Shown piece by piece: positions 17,113 through 25,177 of a DNA stretch of 64,000 nt (position 1 is its first letter; the number at the start of each line of letters is the position of its first letter). Both the position numbers and the translations under genes were made by a program. Where the stretch lies: NCBI GenBank assembly GCA_964510855.1, contig CAZEDB010000001.1, positions 74,978 through 138,977 of the forward strand. The letters are read 5' to 3'. The notes under the pieces were generated by a model. The model made no database searches. It was given only the letters and a program-made list of their open reading frames with translations, and was not told where the DNA came from. This stretch comes from UBA8828 sp964510855. Its GTDB lineage: Bacteria; Verrucomicrobiota; Verrucomicrobiia; Opitutales; UBA953.

Positions 17113-17694
17113 ATGCGTGTTGCCCTACTAGGTTCGGGTCGCGGCTCAAATGCTGCTGCGGTTCTCCGTGCCGCGGCTACAGGTAACCTTGGTCGGGCGA
17201 ACGTGGTTGGTATTTGGTGTGATATTCCAGATGCAGGCATCCTTGATCTTGGACCCCAGTTTAACATCCCAGCTGTTTTCCTAGATCCTGGACCCTTCCG
17301 AACCAAGTTTTCCCCTGAGCGGGAAATGGCCTGGGCGCAGGCTCTCAAGGCAGCAAACGTCGACCTGGTCGTGTTGGCGGGGTTTATGCGCGTCATTAAG
17401 GCGCCTTTGTTAAATGCCTTTCCGGGCCGCATCCTTAATCTTCACCCCAGTCTTCTACCCGCCTTCCCAGGATTAGATGGAATTGGTCAAACCTGGCGCG
17501 CGGGAGTTCCAGAAGGGGGATGTACCGTACATTGGGTTACCGCTGAATTAGATGCGGGTGCTCCCTTGGGTCAAAAACGCGTGGCACGACTTCCTTCCGA
17601 CACCGAAGCATCTTTTGCCGCCCGGGTACATGAAGCTGAACATCAGCTCTTGCCCGCGGTTATCGCCCAACTGAGTCAGCAGCCCCTACCATGA
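17113..17694 (+). CDS. purN: Phosphoribosylglycinamide formyltransferase
   Basis: PurN uses 10-formyl-tetrahydrofolate to formylate GAR in purine synthesis. The start GSGRGSNA (residues 7-14) binds substrate phosphate. The catalytic triad matches N109 and H111 (in ILNLHPSLLP) and D147 (LDAGAPLG). Length (193 residues) is normal. I use ATG 17113 rather than the in-frame TTG two codons before. Its stop overlaps the prmA start by four bases (ATGA). Confidence 0.93.
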   Translation: MRVALLGSGRGSNAAAVLRAAATGNLGRANVVGIWCDIPDAGILDLGPQFNIPAVFLDPGPFRTKFSPEREMAWAQALKAANVDLVVLAGFMRVIKAPLLNAFPGRILNLHPSLLPAFPGLDGIGQTWRAGVPEGGCTVHWVTAELDAGAPLGQKRVARLPSDTEASFAARVHEAEHQLLPAVIAQLSQQPLP

Positions 17695-18581
17695 TTGAAC
17701 TTCGCCAAGAAATTGCGGCTGAACTTACCCAACCTTTAGAAGACTGGTTTTGTGGTTTAGTGCGGTCGCCTTGGATGCTTTATCATGAGGGACCAGGGAA
17801 GCCGCATTATGTCATGGGCTACTTTGAAACTGAAGCCGAGGCGGTGGCGGGCTGGAAGGCGCTGCGGCAGGCTTTTAAACGCCTCCCTGAGCCCTGCCCT
17901 CTGGGCATTCTTCCTGACCGAGATTGGCAAGAAGCTTATAAGGAACACCTGCGCCCTTGGCATCACGGTAATTTACACTGGGTTCCCGTTTGGATGCGCG
18001 ACAGCTACCCCTTACCTGCTGGAGCTAAAGTGGTTTGGTTTGATGCCGGGCTAGCTTTTGGTACCGGGGATCACCCCACCACGCGCTTATGTGGGATTCG
18101 TTTACTCGATTACTTAGAGGGGCGTGATGCGTCTACGGTTCGTGTGACCGACGCAGGTTGTGGCTCGGGCATCTTAGCTTTATCAGCCAGCCTGCTGGGT
18201 TGTAAGGAGGTTGCTGCCTTTGATCGCGATCCCGAAGCGGTGCGGGTATCTGCTGCTAATCGTAGCGATAATGGTTTAGCTGAATCCGCCGTACGTCTTA
18301 CCCACGCTGGATTAGAAGATGGGCTGCGGTGGGCAGGGCCTGCTGATGTTGTCTTAGCCAATATCATTAGTGATGTGCTTTTAATTTATGCCGATAATCT
18401 AATTTCGGCCGTAAAGCCCGGCGGTGTACTCGCCTTAAGTGGTATCTTGGCCGGAGAACAAGCCCGGGTAAGTGAGCACTTTTCGCAACGCGCACAAGTC
18501 GCTTGGGGCTCGGTTCATACTGAGGGTCGAACCTTAGGTGAGTGGTCCGATGTCGCTCTTTTTAGACCCGCTTCTTTATGA
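17691..18581 (+). CDS. prmA: Ribosomal protein L11 methyltransferase
   Basis: PrmA trimethylates ribosomal protein L11. The 296-residue protein has the N-terminal substrate-recognition domain, the linker with LAFGTGDHPTTRLC, SAM motif I DAGCGSGILALSA starting at D154, and the NIISDV motif at 224-229 (usually NILAxxL). It overlaps purN by four bases and the next small membrane-protein gene by four, so all three are likely one transcript. Confidence 0.9.
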   Translation: MIELRQEIAAELTQPLEDWFCGLVRSPWMLYHEGPGKPHYVMGYFETEAEAVAGWKALRQAFKRLPEPCPLGILPDRDWQEAYKEHLRPWHHGNLHWVPVWMRDSYPLPAGAKVVWFDAGLAFGTGDHPTTRLCGIRLLDYLEGRDASTVRVTDAGCGSGILALSASLLGCKEVAAFDRDPEAVRVSAANRSDNGLAESAVRLTHAGLEDGLRWAGPADVVLANIISDVLLIYADNLISAVKPGGVLALSGILAGEQARVSEHFSQRAQVAWGSVHTEGRTLGEWSDVALFRPASL

Positions 18582-19012
18582 CTACCCTTCCTATCCTTCC
18601 TGCGGGCTTACGCTATGCGCGTATCCTCGGCCTAATGTTTGGGGCGTTTCTTATCTTTAATGGTCTGCGTGATTTGCTAGGAATCTACCCGCGCTGGGAT
18701 CCAGCAACCGTAACCTGGCCCAAGGCTTTAACCGCAGCTTCTTACTTCCATATCTTTTGTGGGTTGTTGCTGCTCTTACCTTGGCCACGCCTTATGCACA
18801 GCCAGCGCTGGGCTTGGTGGTTGGGTTTACTCGCGTTCATGGCCGTGGCTTTCTCATTTATGATGATTAGTGAGGTGATGGCTAAAAACTACCTAGCTAA
18901 TAACAAAGGCATGAAAGCAAAGCCCCCGGTCTTTCAGGCCATTCTGCTTTTTATGATGATGGCCCAGCCGCCGGTTGCCTGGTTCTTCCGCCGACCTGAT
19001 ACGCTCGACTGA
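18578..19012 (+). CDS. Small membrane protein of unknown function
   Basis: This 144-residue protein has four predicted membrane segments (about residues 12-32, 55-70, 80-100 and 115-135) and a short charged tail. I recognise no family. Its ATG overlaps the prmA stop by four bases. Its stop codon directly abuts the stop of convergent purK (19010-19012 against 19013-19015), leaving no room for a separate terminator. Confidence 0.72.
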   Translation: MTTLPILPAGLRYARILGLMFGAFLIFNGLRDLLGIYPRWDPATVTWPKALTAASYFHIFCGLLLLLPWPRLMHSQRWAWWLGLLAFMAVAFSFMMISEVMAKNYLANNKGMKAKPPVFQAILLFMMMAQPPVAWFFRRPDTLD

Positions 19013-20152
19013 TTAAGCGCTCAGGGCAGCGTGGAGCGACTCGGCTTGCTGCCTGGCGACCTCGCGCGTGGAAGCAACGACGGTGATGTGTCCCATCTTA
19101 CGACCAGGAGCGGGTTTACCTTTGCCGTAGAGGTGTAGGTGCGCTCCGGGCACACGCTCGACAAGGGCCCAATTCGGCTCCTGGCCATTTTTCCATAAAT
19201 CACCCAAGAGATTTACCATCGCGGCGGGTTGTTTTAGTTTAGTGCTAGCTAACTCAAGCCCACAAACCGCCCGAATGTGTTGCTCAAACTGACTTGTAAC
19301 ATGGGCATCTAAGGTTTGGTGGCCGCTATTGTGCGGGCGCGGGGCGAGTTCATTGATGATGAGTTGTGAACCGCAAACAAACATCTCCACACCAAGTAAG
19401 CCTACGTAATCAAGCTTCTCGGCGACGGTTTGCGCAAGCGTCTGGGCTTGGGTCATTAACGCTGGACTTAGTGTGGCTGGAGAAATCGATAAATGGAGAA
19501 TGTGGTTACGGTGAATATTTTCTGCGGGTTCGAAGGTCATCATCTTCCCCTCTGCTGTGCGCGCAACGAGTACAGAAATTTCACGATCAAAACTTAACCA
19601 CGACTCGACCACCGCCGCCTCTACCCCAAGATCCTGCCACACTTTTTCTAAGTCGGTTGACGCGGAAGGTATTTTTATCTGCCCCTTACCATCATAACCA
19701 AAGGCGGCGGTTTTAAGCACACAAGGAAAGCCGATATTTTGTGCCGCCCTTTTAAAAGCTGCTAAGCTCTCCACGACCTCAAACGGGGCGCACGGCAACC
19801 CAACTTTTTTAAGAAAATCTTTTTCGTGACGGCGGTTCTGACAAATTTTTAAAACTGTGGCCGAAGGATGAGCCGGAATAGTTTGGGCTAACCTTGCAAC
19901 CGTGGCTGGTGGAATATTTTCAAACTCAAGCGTAACTCTTCCTAAACCCACCATAAAGCGCTGAAGGGCTGCGGTATCATCCCATGCTGCGGTTATGTGC
20001 TCATCCGCCACCGCAGCGGCACAGGCTCCTGGGGTTGGATCATAGGTTCTTACCTTATAACCCAATCGTTGAGCTGCCTGGGCACTCATGCGGCCCAATT
20101 GGCCGCCCCCAAGAATACCAATCCAAGAACCGGACGAAAGTGGGGGCTCCAT
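19013..20152 (-). CDS. purK: 5-(carboxyamino)imidazole ribonucleotide synthase
   Basis: PurK is the ATP-grasp enzyme that carboxylates AIR at nitrogen using ATP and bicarbonate. It begins with the typical GILGGGQLGRMSAQAA (residues 12-27), and later has LKTAAFGYDGKGQ, the EEWLSFDREISV-like ESWLSFDREISV, and NELAPRPHNSGH. Length 379 is normal. It starts 4 bases after the purE stop, giving a purE-purK operon. The two enzymes act in succession. Confidence 0.94.
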   Translation of the reverse strand: MEPPLSSGSWIGILGGGQLGRMSAQAAQRLGYKVRTYDPTPGACAAAVADEHITAAWDDTAALQRFMVGLGRVTLEFENIPPATVARLAQTIPAHPSATVLKICQNRRHEKDFLKKVGLPCAPFEVVESLAAFKRAAQNIGFPCVLKTAAFGYDGKGQIKIPSASTDLEKVWQDLGVEAAVVESWLSFDREISVLVARTAEGKMMTFEPAENIHRNHILHLSISPATLSPALMTQAQTLAQTVAEKLDYVGLLGVEMFVCGSQLIINELAPRPHNSGHQTLDAHVTSQFEQHIRAVCGLELASTKLKQPAAMVNLLGDLWKNGQEPNWALVERVPGAHLHLYGKGKPAPGRKMGHITVVASTREVARQQAESLHAALSA

Positions 20153-20156
20153 TAAC

Positions 20157-20546
20157 TTAGCGCTTTTTCTTGGACTTCTTACCCGGATAAGGCTGATCCA
20201 ACACAGCGCGGGTTTGTTGCTGACGAAACGCCTGCAATAACTTGGCTACCTTAGGATTACTTAATGCGACAATAGCTGCCGCTCCAAGCGCGGCATTAAT
20301 CGCGCCTGACTTACCCACCGCAAACGTATGCACGGGAATACCCGCGGGCATTTGTGCAATCGAAAGCAAGGAGTCTAATCCNNNNNNNNNNNNNNNNNNN
20401 NNNNNNNNNNNNNNNNNNNNNNNNNNNNNNNNNNNNNNNNNNNNNNNNNNNNNNNNNNNNNNNNNNNNNNNNNNNNNNNNNGTTTCCCAGTCAGACTGAG
20501 AGCCCATAATAACCGCAACAATTGGCTTAACAGCGGATGACTTCAT
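20157..20546 (-). CDS. purE: N5-carboxyaminoimidazole ribonucleotide mutase, interrupted by assembly gap
   Basis: PurE moves the carboxyl group of the PurK product. The N-terminal 21 residues (ending IMGSQSDWE) and the C-terminal 74 residues (from GLDSLLSIAQMPAG) are present; the centre, with the conserved SAHR region, is hidden by 100 N. Compared with E. coli PurE (my recollection of its sequence), about 78 residues are missing, so the real gap should be near 235 bases. ATG 20546 is used rather than the upstream TTG 20564. The tail is very basic (GKKSKKKR). The gene is probably intact in the organism. Confidence 0.88.
   Translation of the reverse strand: MKSSAVKPIVAVIMGSQSDWEXXXXXXXXXXXXXXXXXXXXXXXXXXXXXXXXXXGLDSLLSIAQMPAGIPVHTFAVGKSGAINAALGAAAIVALSNPKVAKLLQAFRQQQTRAVLDQPYPGKKSKKKR
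20382..20481. other. Assembly gap (100 N) inside purE
   Basis: Exactly 100 N, the same length as the gap at 61305-61404, which marks a scaffolding placeholder. Alignment logic within purE suggests about 235 missing bases. Confidence 0.98.
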
Positions 20547-20593
20547 CAACCTATGCTGAAACAAACTAGGGTAATTAGGGAAGCCCGAATCCC

Positions 20594-22483
20594 TTACTCA
20601 ATGTAGGGTACATACTCCGGAACTAAACCTTTAATACCCATCTTACAACGTTCACGGTCAGCATGTATCAGCTCTCTGATTCGAGCTAAAAAGTCATCCA
20701 TCTCCTGCCAGTTCAAAGGCGTGGAAAGGAAGCGGGTGATTCTTGGATGACTCGTAGGGGCAAAAGACTCACCTTGGTGTTGAAGTTCTTCGAAGAGTTT
20801 TTCACCTGGACGTAGACCTACGACTTTTATCTCAATATCTACCTCGGGCTTTAAGCCCGAAAGTTTTATAAGCTCGCGGGCAACATCGATAATTTTGAGT
20901 GGCTCACCCATGTTTAAGACAAAAATTTCACCCCCTTGGCCAAGGGTGGCTGATTGTAAGACTAGACCCACAGCTTCAGGAATCGTCATGAAGTAGCGCG
21001 TTACGTCCGGATGGGTAACGGTTACGGGTCCGCCAGCGGCTATTTGCTTACGGAAAAGAGGAATGACTGAGCCGCTGGAACCTAAAACATTTCCAAAGCG
21101 AACCGCTACAAAGCGGGTTTGGTTGCCTGGACGACTTTGGTGGGCTTGCACCACAATTTCCGCCAAACGTTTTGAGGCGCCCATCGCATTGGTAGGGTTA
21201 ATCGCCTTATCGGTTGAAATCAGAATAAACCTTTCAGCTTGGTGTTCTGAGGCGAGCCGCGCCACGAGTTCGGTACCGAGCGAATTATTTTTAAGGGCCT
21301 CGCCAGGTTGAGACTCCATCATGGGCACGTGCTTGTGGGCAGCAGCATGCAGGATGAGATGGGGACGATACTTTTCAAAAATACCTGCCATGCGGGGTAA
21401 ATCGGTAACATCCGCAACTAGGGGGGTAATAAGTGCGCCAAAACCGCGTGAAATTAAATCCTGTTCGGTCTGGTAGAGTAAATTTTCACATTGATCGACA
21501 ATCAGCACGCGGGCGGGCCGACGGGAGGCAACTTGGCGAGCAATTTCATTACCAATGCTGCCACCAGCACCCGTTACCAAAACCACCTTGTCGCTAATAA
21601 TGCTGTCGATCCCTTCATCATCGAGTTGTGCAGGCTCACGGCCTAACAGGTCCTCGAGGGAAACCTCTCTAAGGTCGGAAGCTCGCACTTTGCCGGTTGC
21701 CAGCTCGCGCAATGAGGGCACCGCAAGGGTAGCAATACCTTCTTTATTACATACTTCATTAACTTCACGAATACGCCGAATACTTGCAGAGGGGAGCGCG
21801 AGAATGACTTTTTTAAAGGCATAACTCTTTTTAAAGTTAGCCATTTGTGTGGGTGAGCCTGCCACAGGAATGCCGTGTACCTCCGAGCCGACCTTATCCT
21901 CATTATCATCGAGAAAACAGACAGGTAAGAGGCCGTGCCCCCTCCGATTTAAAAGTTCGGCGGCAAGTTGTGCTCCAGCGCTTCCTGCTCCCACAATGGC
22001 GACGCGTTCCTTAACGCGACCTTGGTCTTCACGGGCGGTAACGCGCTCAACCCACGCCCGATAAAAAACCCGGAAGCCGATAACGGCTAAAAGGGATAAA
22101 TTTAAATCAATCAATAAAACCCCGCGGGGTAAGTTAAATGTATTGGGTAAAAGATGGTCAGGGATGAAGGATAGTGCTAATAAAACGGTGGTGGCTAATA
22201 CGAGCGCCCCGGTGAGTTGGGTTGCGTCTCTTAAACGAAAATATGCGACCAATCCCCGAAAATGTCCGGTCACCCAAATAAGCAAAATTTTAAAGCCCAC
22301 TACCCATAATAGGGCAGCTTCTCTTTGGTCGGCGTAAAAATTAATTCTGGAGTCAGCTTGTTCAAAATTGGAATCAATAAACCGCACCCAGTAGGCGAAC
22401 CAGAAGGCTAACCCTAAGAGAGCCCCATAGAGCAAAAACCATAGGGCGTGGCGCTTAAGGTTTTGGAGGGAGTGGCGGTGCAT
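20594..22483 (-). CDS. Membrane-bound NDP-sugar 4,6-dehydratase/epimerase (CapD/FlmA/WbpM type)
   Basis: This 629-residue protein likely makes modified sugar nucleotides for capsule, O-antigen or glycoprotein glycans. Four membrane helices occupy roughly residues 14-145. A first Rossmann motif VGAGSAGAQLA is at 164-174. The catalytic short-chain dehydrogenase domain has TGAGGSIGNEIARQ at 304-317 and STDKAINPTNAMGASKR at 423-439, where Met replaces the usual catalytic Tyr, as is typical of this subfamily. Exact product (for example UDP-GlcNAc 4,6-dehydration) is inferred. It lies between purE and the FGE-like gene on the same strand. Confidence 0.87.
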   Translation of the reverse strand: MHRHSLQNLKRHALWFLLYGALLGLAFWFAYWVRFIDSNFEQADSRINFYADQREAALLWVVGFKILLIWVTGHFRGLVAYFRLRDATQLTGALVLATTVLLALSFIPDHLLPNTFNLPRGVLLIDLNLSLLAVIGFRVFYRAWVERVTAREDQGRVKERVAIVGAGSAGAQLAAELLNRRGHGLLPVCFLDDNEDKVGSEVHGIPVAGSPTQMANFKKSYAFKKVILALPSASIRRIREVNEVCNKEGIATLAVPSLRELATGKVRASDLREVSLEDLLGREPAQLDDEGIDSIISDKVVLVTGAGGSIGNEIARQVASRRPARVLIVDQCENLLYQTEQDLISRGFGALITPLVADVTDLPRMAGIFEKYRPHLILHAAAHKHVPMMESQPGEALKNNSLGTELVARLASEHQAERFILISTDKAINPTNAMGASKRLAEIVVQAHQSRPGNQTRFVAVRFGNVLGSSGSVIPLFRKQIAAGGPVTVTHPDVTRYFMTIPEAVGLVLQSATLGQGGEIFVLNMGEPLKIIDVARELIKLSGLKPEVDIEIKVVGLRPGEKLFEELQHQGESFAPTSHPRITRFLSTPLNWQEMDDFLARIRELIHADRERCKMGIKGLVPEYVPYIE

Positions 22484-22485
22484 CT

Positions 22486-24183
22486 TTAGTTAGGCGTTAC
22501 AATTACCCGGAAGCCTCGGAAGCGGGACGTTTCATTGCGCCCCACTAGATTAACTCCAAGTTGTTTAGATTCAGGTACCGACTGGGCATCTCCCCCAACC
22601 ACAGGTGCAGTAGGGCTGTTGTCGGTAGCCAAAGCCCACTCGGCAACATTTCCTGACAGATCGTAAATGCCAGCGGGGTTGGGGCGGGAGGTGGCCACGA
22701 GACGCACCTTGCCTCCTGAATTATCTAGGGTCCACGCCTCTTGGGTGGGGATACTTTCACGTTCAGGCAGATGCGCAGCATTAAGTTCCTCGGGCCGGGG
22801 GAGCTTAACATTTAAACCCGTCAACCAACCGAGCCTCCGAGCGAAGTCTTCCGCTTGGCCGTAGTCGATGGATTCAACGGGTAAAGCCGGGTCGCGCGTG
22901 GCGCTCGGGTTAGACCCCATGACCGCTTGATAAAGAGCCTGCGTAACTTCGGTCTTTAAAATTTTTCGGCCTGGATAAGCAGGAAGGGGTACAAGTTGAT
23001 TAACAAAAGCTTCGCGTACCACCGACAGACTCGTGAGACGCTCCTGGATAACCGTTAGTGCCCGGCGGTCGGTATCTTGCGCAGGTACCGCTTCAGGAAA
23101 CTTATTCATCAGGACTTGAAGTTGAGCTGAAGCCGCACTGGCCAACGCCCCCGCTTGCGAAACATCCCCACTCCTTAGCAACTCTCTAATGCTATCCATG
23201 GATTGGCGGAATTTTTCTACTTCGGGCATGGCGCGCGCTAAGGCTTCGCGTCGGGCATAAACCACAGGAAGTTTGTCATCCGCATAAACGCTACCTTGAT
23301 AAAGCGTTAAAATTTCTTTCATCGCCGCAGTCGCTTCGCCCCAAAGTTTAATCGCACGCTCCCACTCTCTGGCCTGCTCGGCGCGTTCTGCCTCGTCGAC
23401 CATTTTATTAACCGCAACCTTGGCAGCCTGGGAGCGCAACGTAACCGCCCTTTCCTCAAGTTTCTGAATACGATTATGTTCTGTCGCCCGCACGTCACGG
23501 TAACGCATAACATAGACCTGCTCGAGGGCGATGGCTTGCCGCAGTAATTGGTCGGCCTGCTCAAAATTTCCTTTAACCGCTTCTTCTTGCGCTTGTTTTT
23601 CAAGTTTTCTCCCTTCTTCCCAAATCGGCAGGGCTTCCATTCTCCTTAAACGAATGTCGAGCCGTGCAACCCTGCCCCGATCATCTAGATTAGAAAGAAC
23701 CCACTTATCTCTTATCTCTTGTTCATACTGGAGGGCTTGCTTGAGAAACCCTTGGGCTTTTTCAAGATTGCCTTCTTTAGCAGCTTTTTCGGCTTCACTT
23801 TCTGCTGCTACCGATGCTTCGCGTACACGCTCGGCGCGATACACATGCAGGCGGGCTCGAAGATTCTCTAGGCGGCTAGTATCTGCTGGAATTAACCCCA
23901 CCGCATTAATGACTTTTTCTTGCGCAGCTACGGCGAGCTCGAGTTCTTTTAAATCTTCATCGAGGAGCTTTTTTTTGCGCCCGGCCAATACCTCAAAGTT
24001 TTTAAGTCGCTCCTCAACCTCGTCGCGGAGAATTTTGAGGTTTTCTTCACTAATCTCGACCCGGGGGCCCTTGTTGGCCTTTTGGTCATTAGCAATCACC
24101 CAAGCGGCAGCCAAGAGGCCAAGAAGGAGTAGGATGGCTACGATGGGGAGAATTAGGCGCTCTTTCCAGAGTGCAGCCGACAT
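22486..24183 (-). CDS. Membrane-anchored coiled-coil protein with C-terminal FGE/sulfatase-modifying-like domain
   Basis: From ATG 24183 the protein has 565 residues: one membrane anchor near residues 10-32, then about 330 residues of charged, helical, coiled-coil-like sequence with TPR-like alternation, and a C-terminal domain (about 395-565) resembling the formylglycine-generating-enzyme fold (EVTQALYQAVMGSNPS, GNVAEWAL, RFRGFRV). That domain holds no cysteine, so the copper-binding cysteines of true FGE are absent and catalysis is unlikely; a structural or binding role is inferred. An in-frame GTG at 24249 could add 22 residues. It is 2 bases upstream of the dehydratase gene. Confidence 0.78.
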   Translation of the reverse strand: MSAALWKERLILPIVAILLLLGLLAAAWVIANDQKANKGPRVEISEENLKILRDEVEERLKNFEVLAGRKKKLLDEDLKELELAVAAQEKVINAVGLIPADTSRLENLRARLHVYRAERVREASVAAESEAEKAAKEGNLEKAQGFLKQALQYEQEIRDKWVLSNLDDRGRVARLDIRLRRMEALPIWEEGRKLEKQAQEEAVKGNFEQADQLLRQAIALEQVYVMRYRDVRATEHNRIQKLEERAVTLRSQAAKVAVNKMVDEAERAEQAREWERAIKLWGEATAAMKEILTLYQGSVYADDKLPVVYARREALARAMPEVEKFRQSMDSIRELLRSGDVSQAGALASAASAQLQVLMNKFPEAVPAQDTDRRALTVIQERLTSLSVVREAFVNQLVPLPAYPGRKILKTEVTQALYQAVMGSNPSATRDPALPVESIDYGQAEDFARRLGWLTGLNVKLPRPEELNAAHLPERESIPTQEAWTLDNSGGKVRLVATSRPNPAGIYDLSGNVAEWALATDNSPTAPVVGGDAQSVPESKQLGVNLVGRNETSRFRGFRVIVTPN

Positions 24184-24336
24184 GGCCTGCCGCTCTTGCT
24201 TAAGATTAGCACGACGCTGGGGAGAGGCTGACTCAAACTTGGGATTCACGTGGAAAGGGGACCATGGCGGCCGCTTACCTGCGGTTTTGCATTGGACGCA
24301 GTTCCACTGTGTCGCATACAAACACATCTTTCAACC

Positions 24337-25176
24337 TTGGAAATCCCTCCCCCCAAACAATTAACGGTTCTTGGCGTCGGCCTTATTGGCTCGTCGGTGC
24401 TAATGGCTGCCCGTGCGCGTTTAGGCCAAACCCGTCTGGTTGCTTGGTCAAGATCAGCTCCTAGTCGTGAGGCGGCGAAAGCCTGGGCCTCGGTAGCGGC
24501 CACGCCTGCTGAAGCCTGCGAAAGTTCCGATCTCATTCTCGCGGCTGGACCTATTGACACGCTCGGCGAACTTTTAAAATCTGCTGCACCCGGGATTTCT
24601 GCCACCGCTATTTTAACGGATGTAGGAAGTACCAAGCGTGGGGCCCATAACTTATTGGCCAACACGGCATGGAAAAATCAGTTTGTGGGTAGTCACCCCA
24701 TGGCAGGCTCTGAACGTGGAGGTGCTGCGGCTGGCAAAGCCGATCTTTTTGTTAATCGCCCCTGTATCATTACAACCCCTGAAGGGACATTAAACCCTCT
24801 CGCTGAAACCTTACAAAAGTTTTGGCAGGGACTTGGCTCACAAGTTTATCTCATGACACCCGAAGCTCATGATCGGGCAGTAGCAGAGATTAGCCACCTC
24901 CCTCATGCAGTCGCTTCCTTGCTGGCTGCTTTATTAAGTGAACGCCAGCCGCGTACAGATTTAGCTGCAGGCGGATTACGTGATACCACCAGAATAGCCG
25001 GCGGAGACAGTGAGCTGTGGCTGCCCATCCTGTTAGAAAATGCCGATCATCTCATCCCTTTATTGGCCACCCTTGAGGGTGACGTTCGTTCACTCTCTAA
25101 GGCTTTAGCGAGCGGAGATAAAACCGCGGTTAAGGCTTTGTTAGAAAAAGGCCGCCGCTTCCGCCAATCGCTCTAA
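24337..25176 (+). CDS. tyrA: Prephenate/arogenate dehydrogenase
   Basis: TyrA makes the tyrosine precursor from prephenate (or arogenate) using NAD(P). The nucleotide-binding motif GVGLIGSS lies close to the start, and GSHPMAGSERGG is the family signature. About 279 residues from TTG 24337, which I prefer because the dinucleotide fold normally starts within ten residues; the frame is open back to ATG 24250, but those residues do not look coding. It is one base before aroA-cmk, so the two are coupled. Confidence 0.88.
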   Translation: MEIPPPKQLTVLGVGLIGSSVLMAARARLGQTRLVAWSRSAPSREAAKAWASVAATPAEACESSDLILAAGPIDTLGELLKSAAPGISATAILTDVGSTKRGAHNLLANTAWKNQFVGSHPMAGSERGGAAAGKADLFVNRPCIITTPEGTLNPLAETLQKFWQGLGSQVYLMTPEAHDRAVAEISHLPHAVASLLAALLSERQPRTDLAAGGLRDTTRIAGGDSELWLPILLENADHLIPLLATLEGDVRSLSKALASGDKTAVKALLEKGRRFRQSL

Positions 25177-25177
25177 A

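Noticed and set aside
17022..17432. N-terminal extension of the DUF1343 frame
   Set aside because: The extra 137 residues are antisense to purN and precede a clear signal peptide at ATG 17021.
20482..20500. Bases beside the N gap resembling an M13 sequencing primer (GTTTCCCAGTCA)
   Set aside because: On the minus strand they encode the conserved GSQSDWE of PurE, so they are native sequence and not vector.
24243..24258. A third parS-like sequence around TTCACGTGGAAA
   Set aside because: About 12 of 16 positions match and the outer bases are wrong; chance level.
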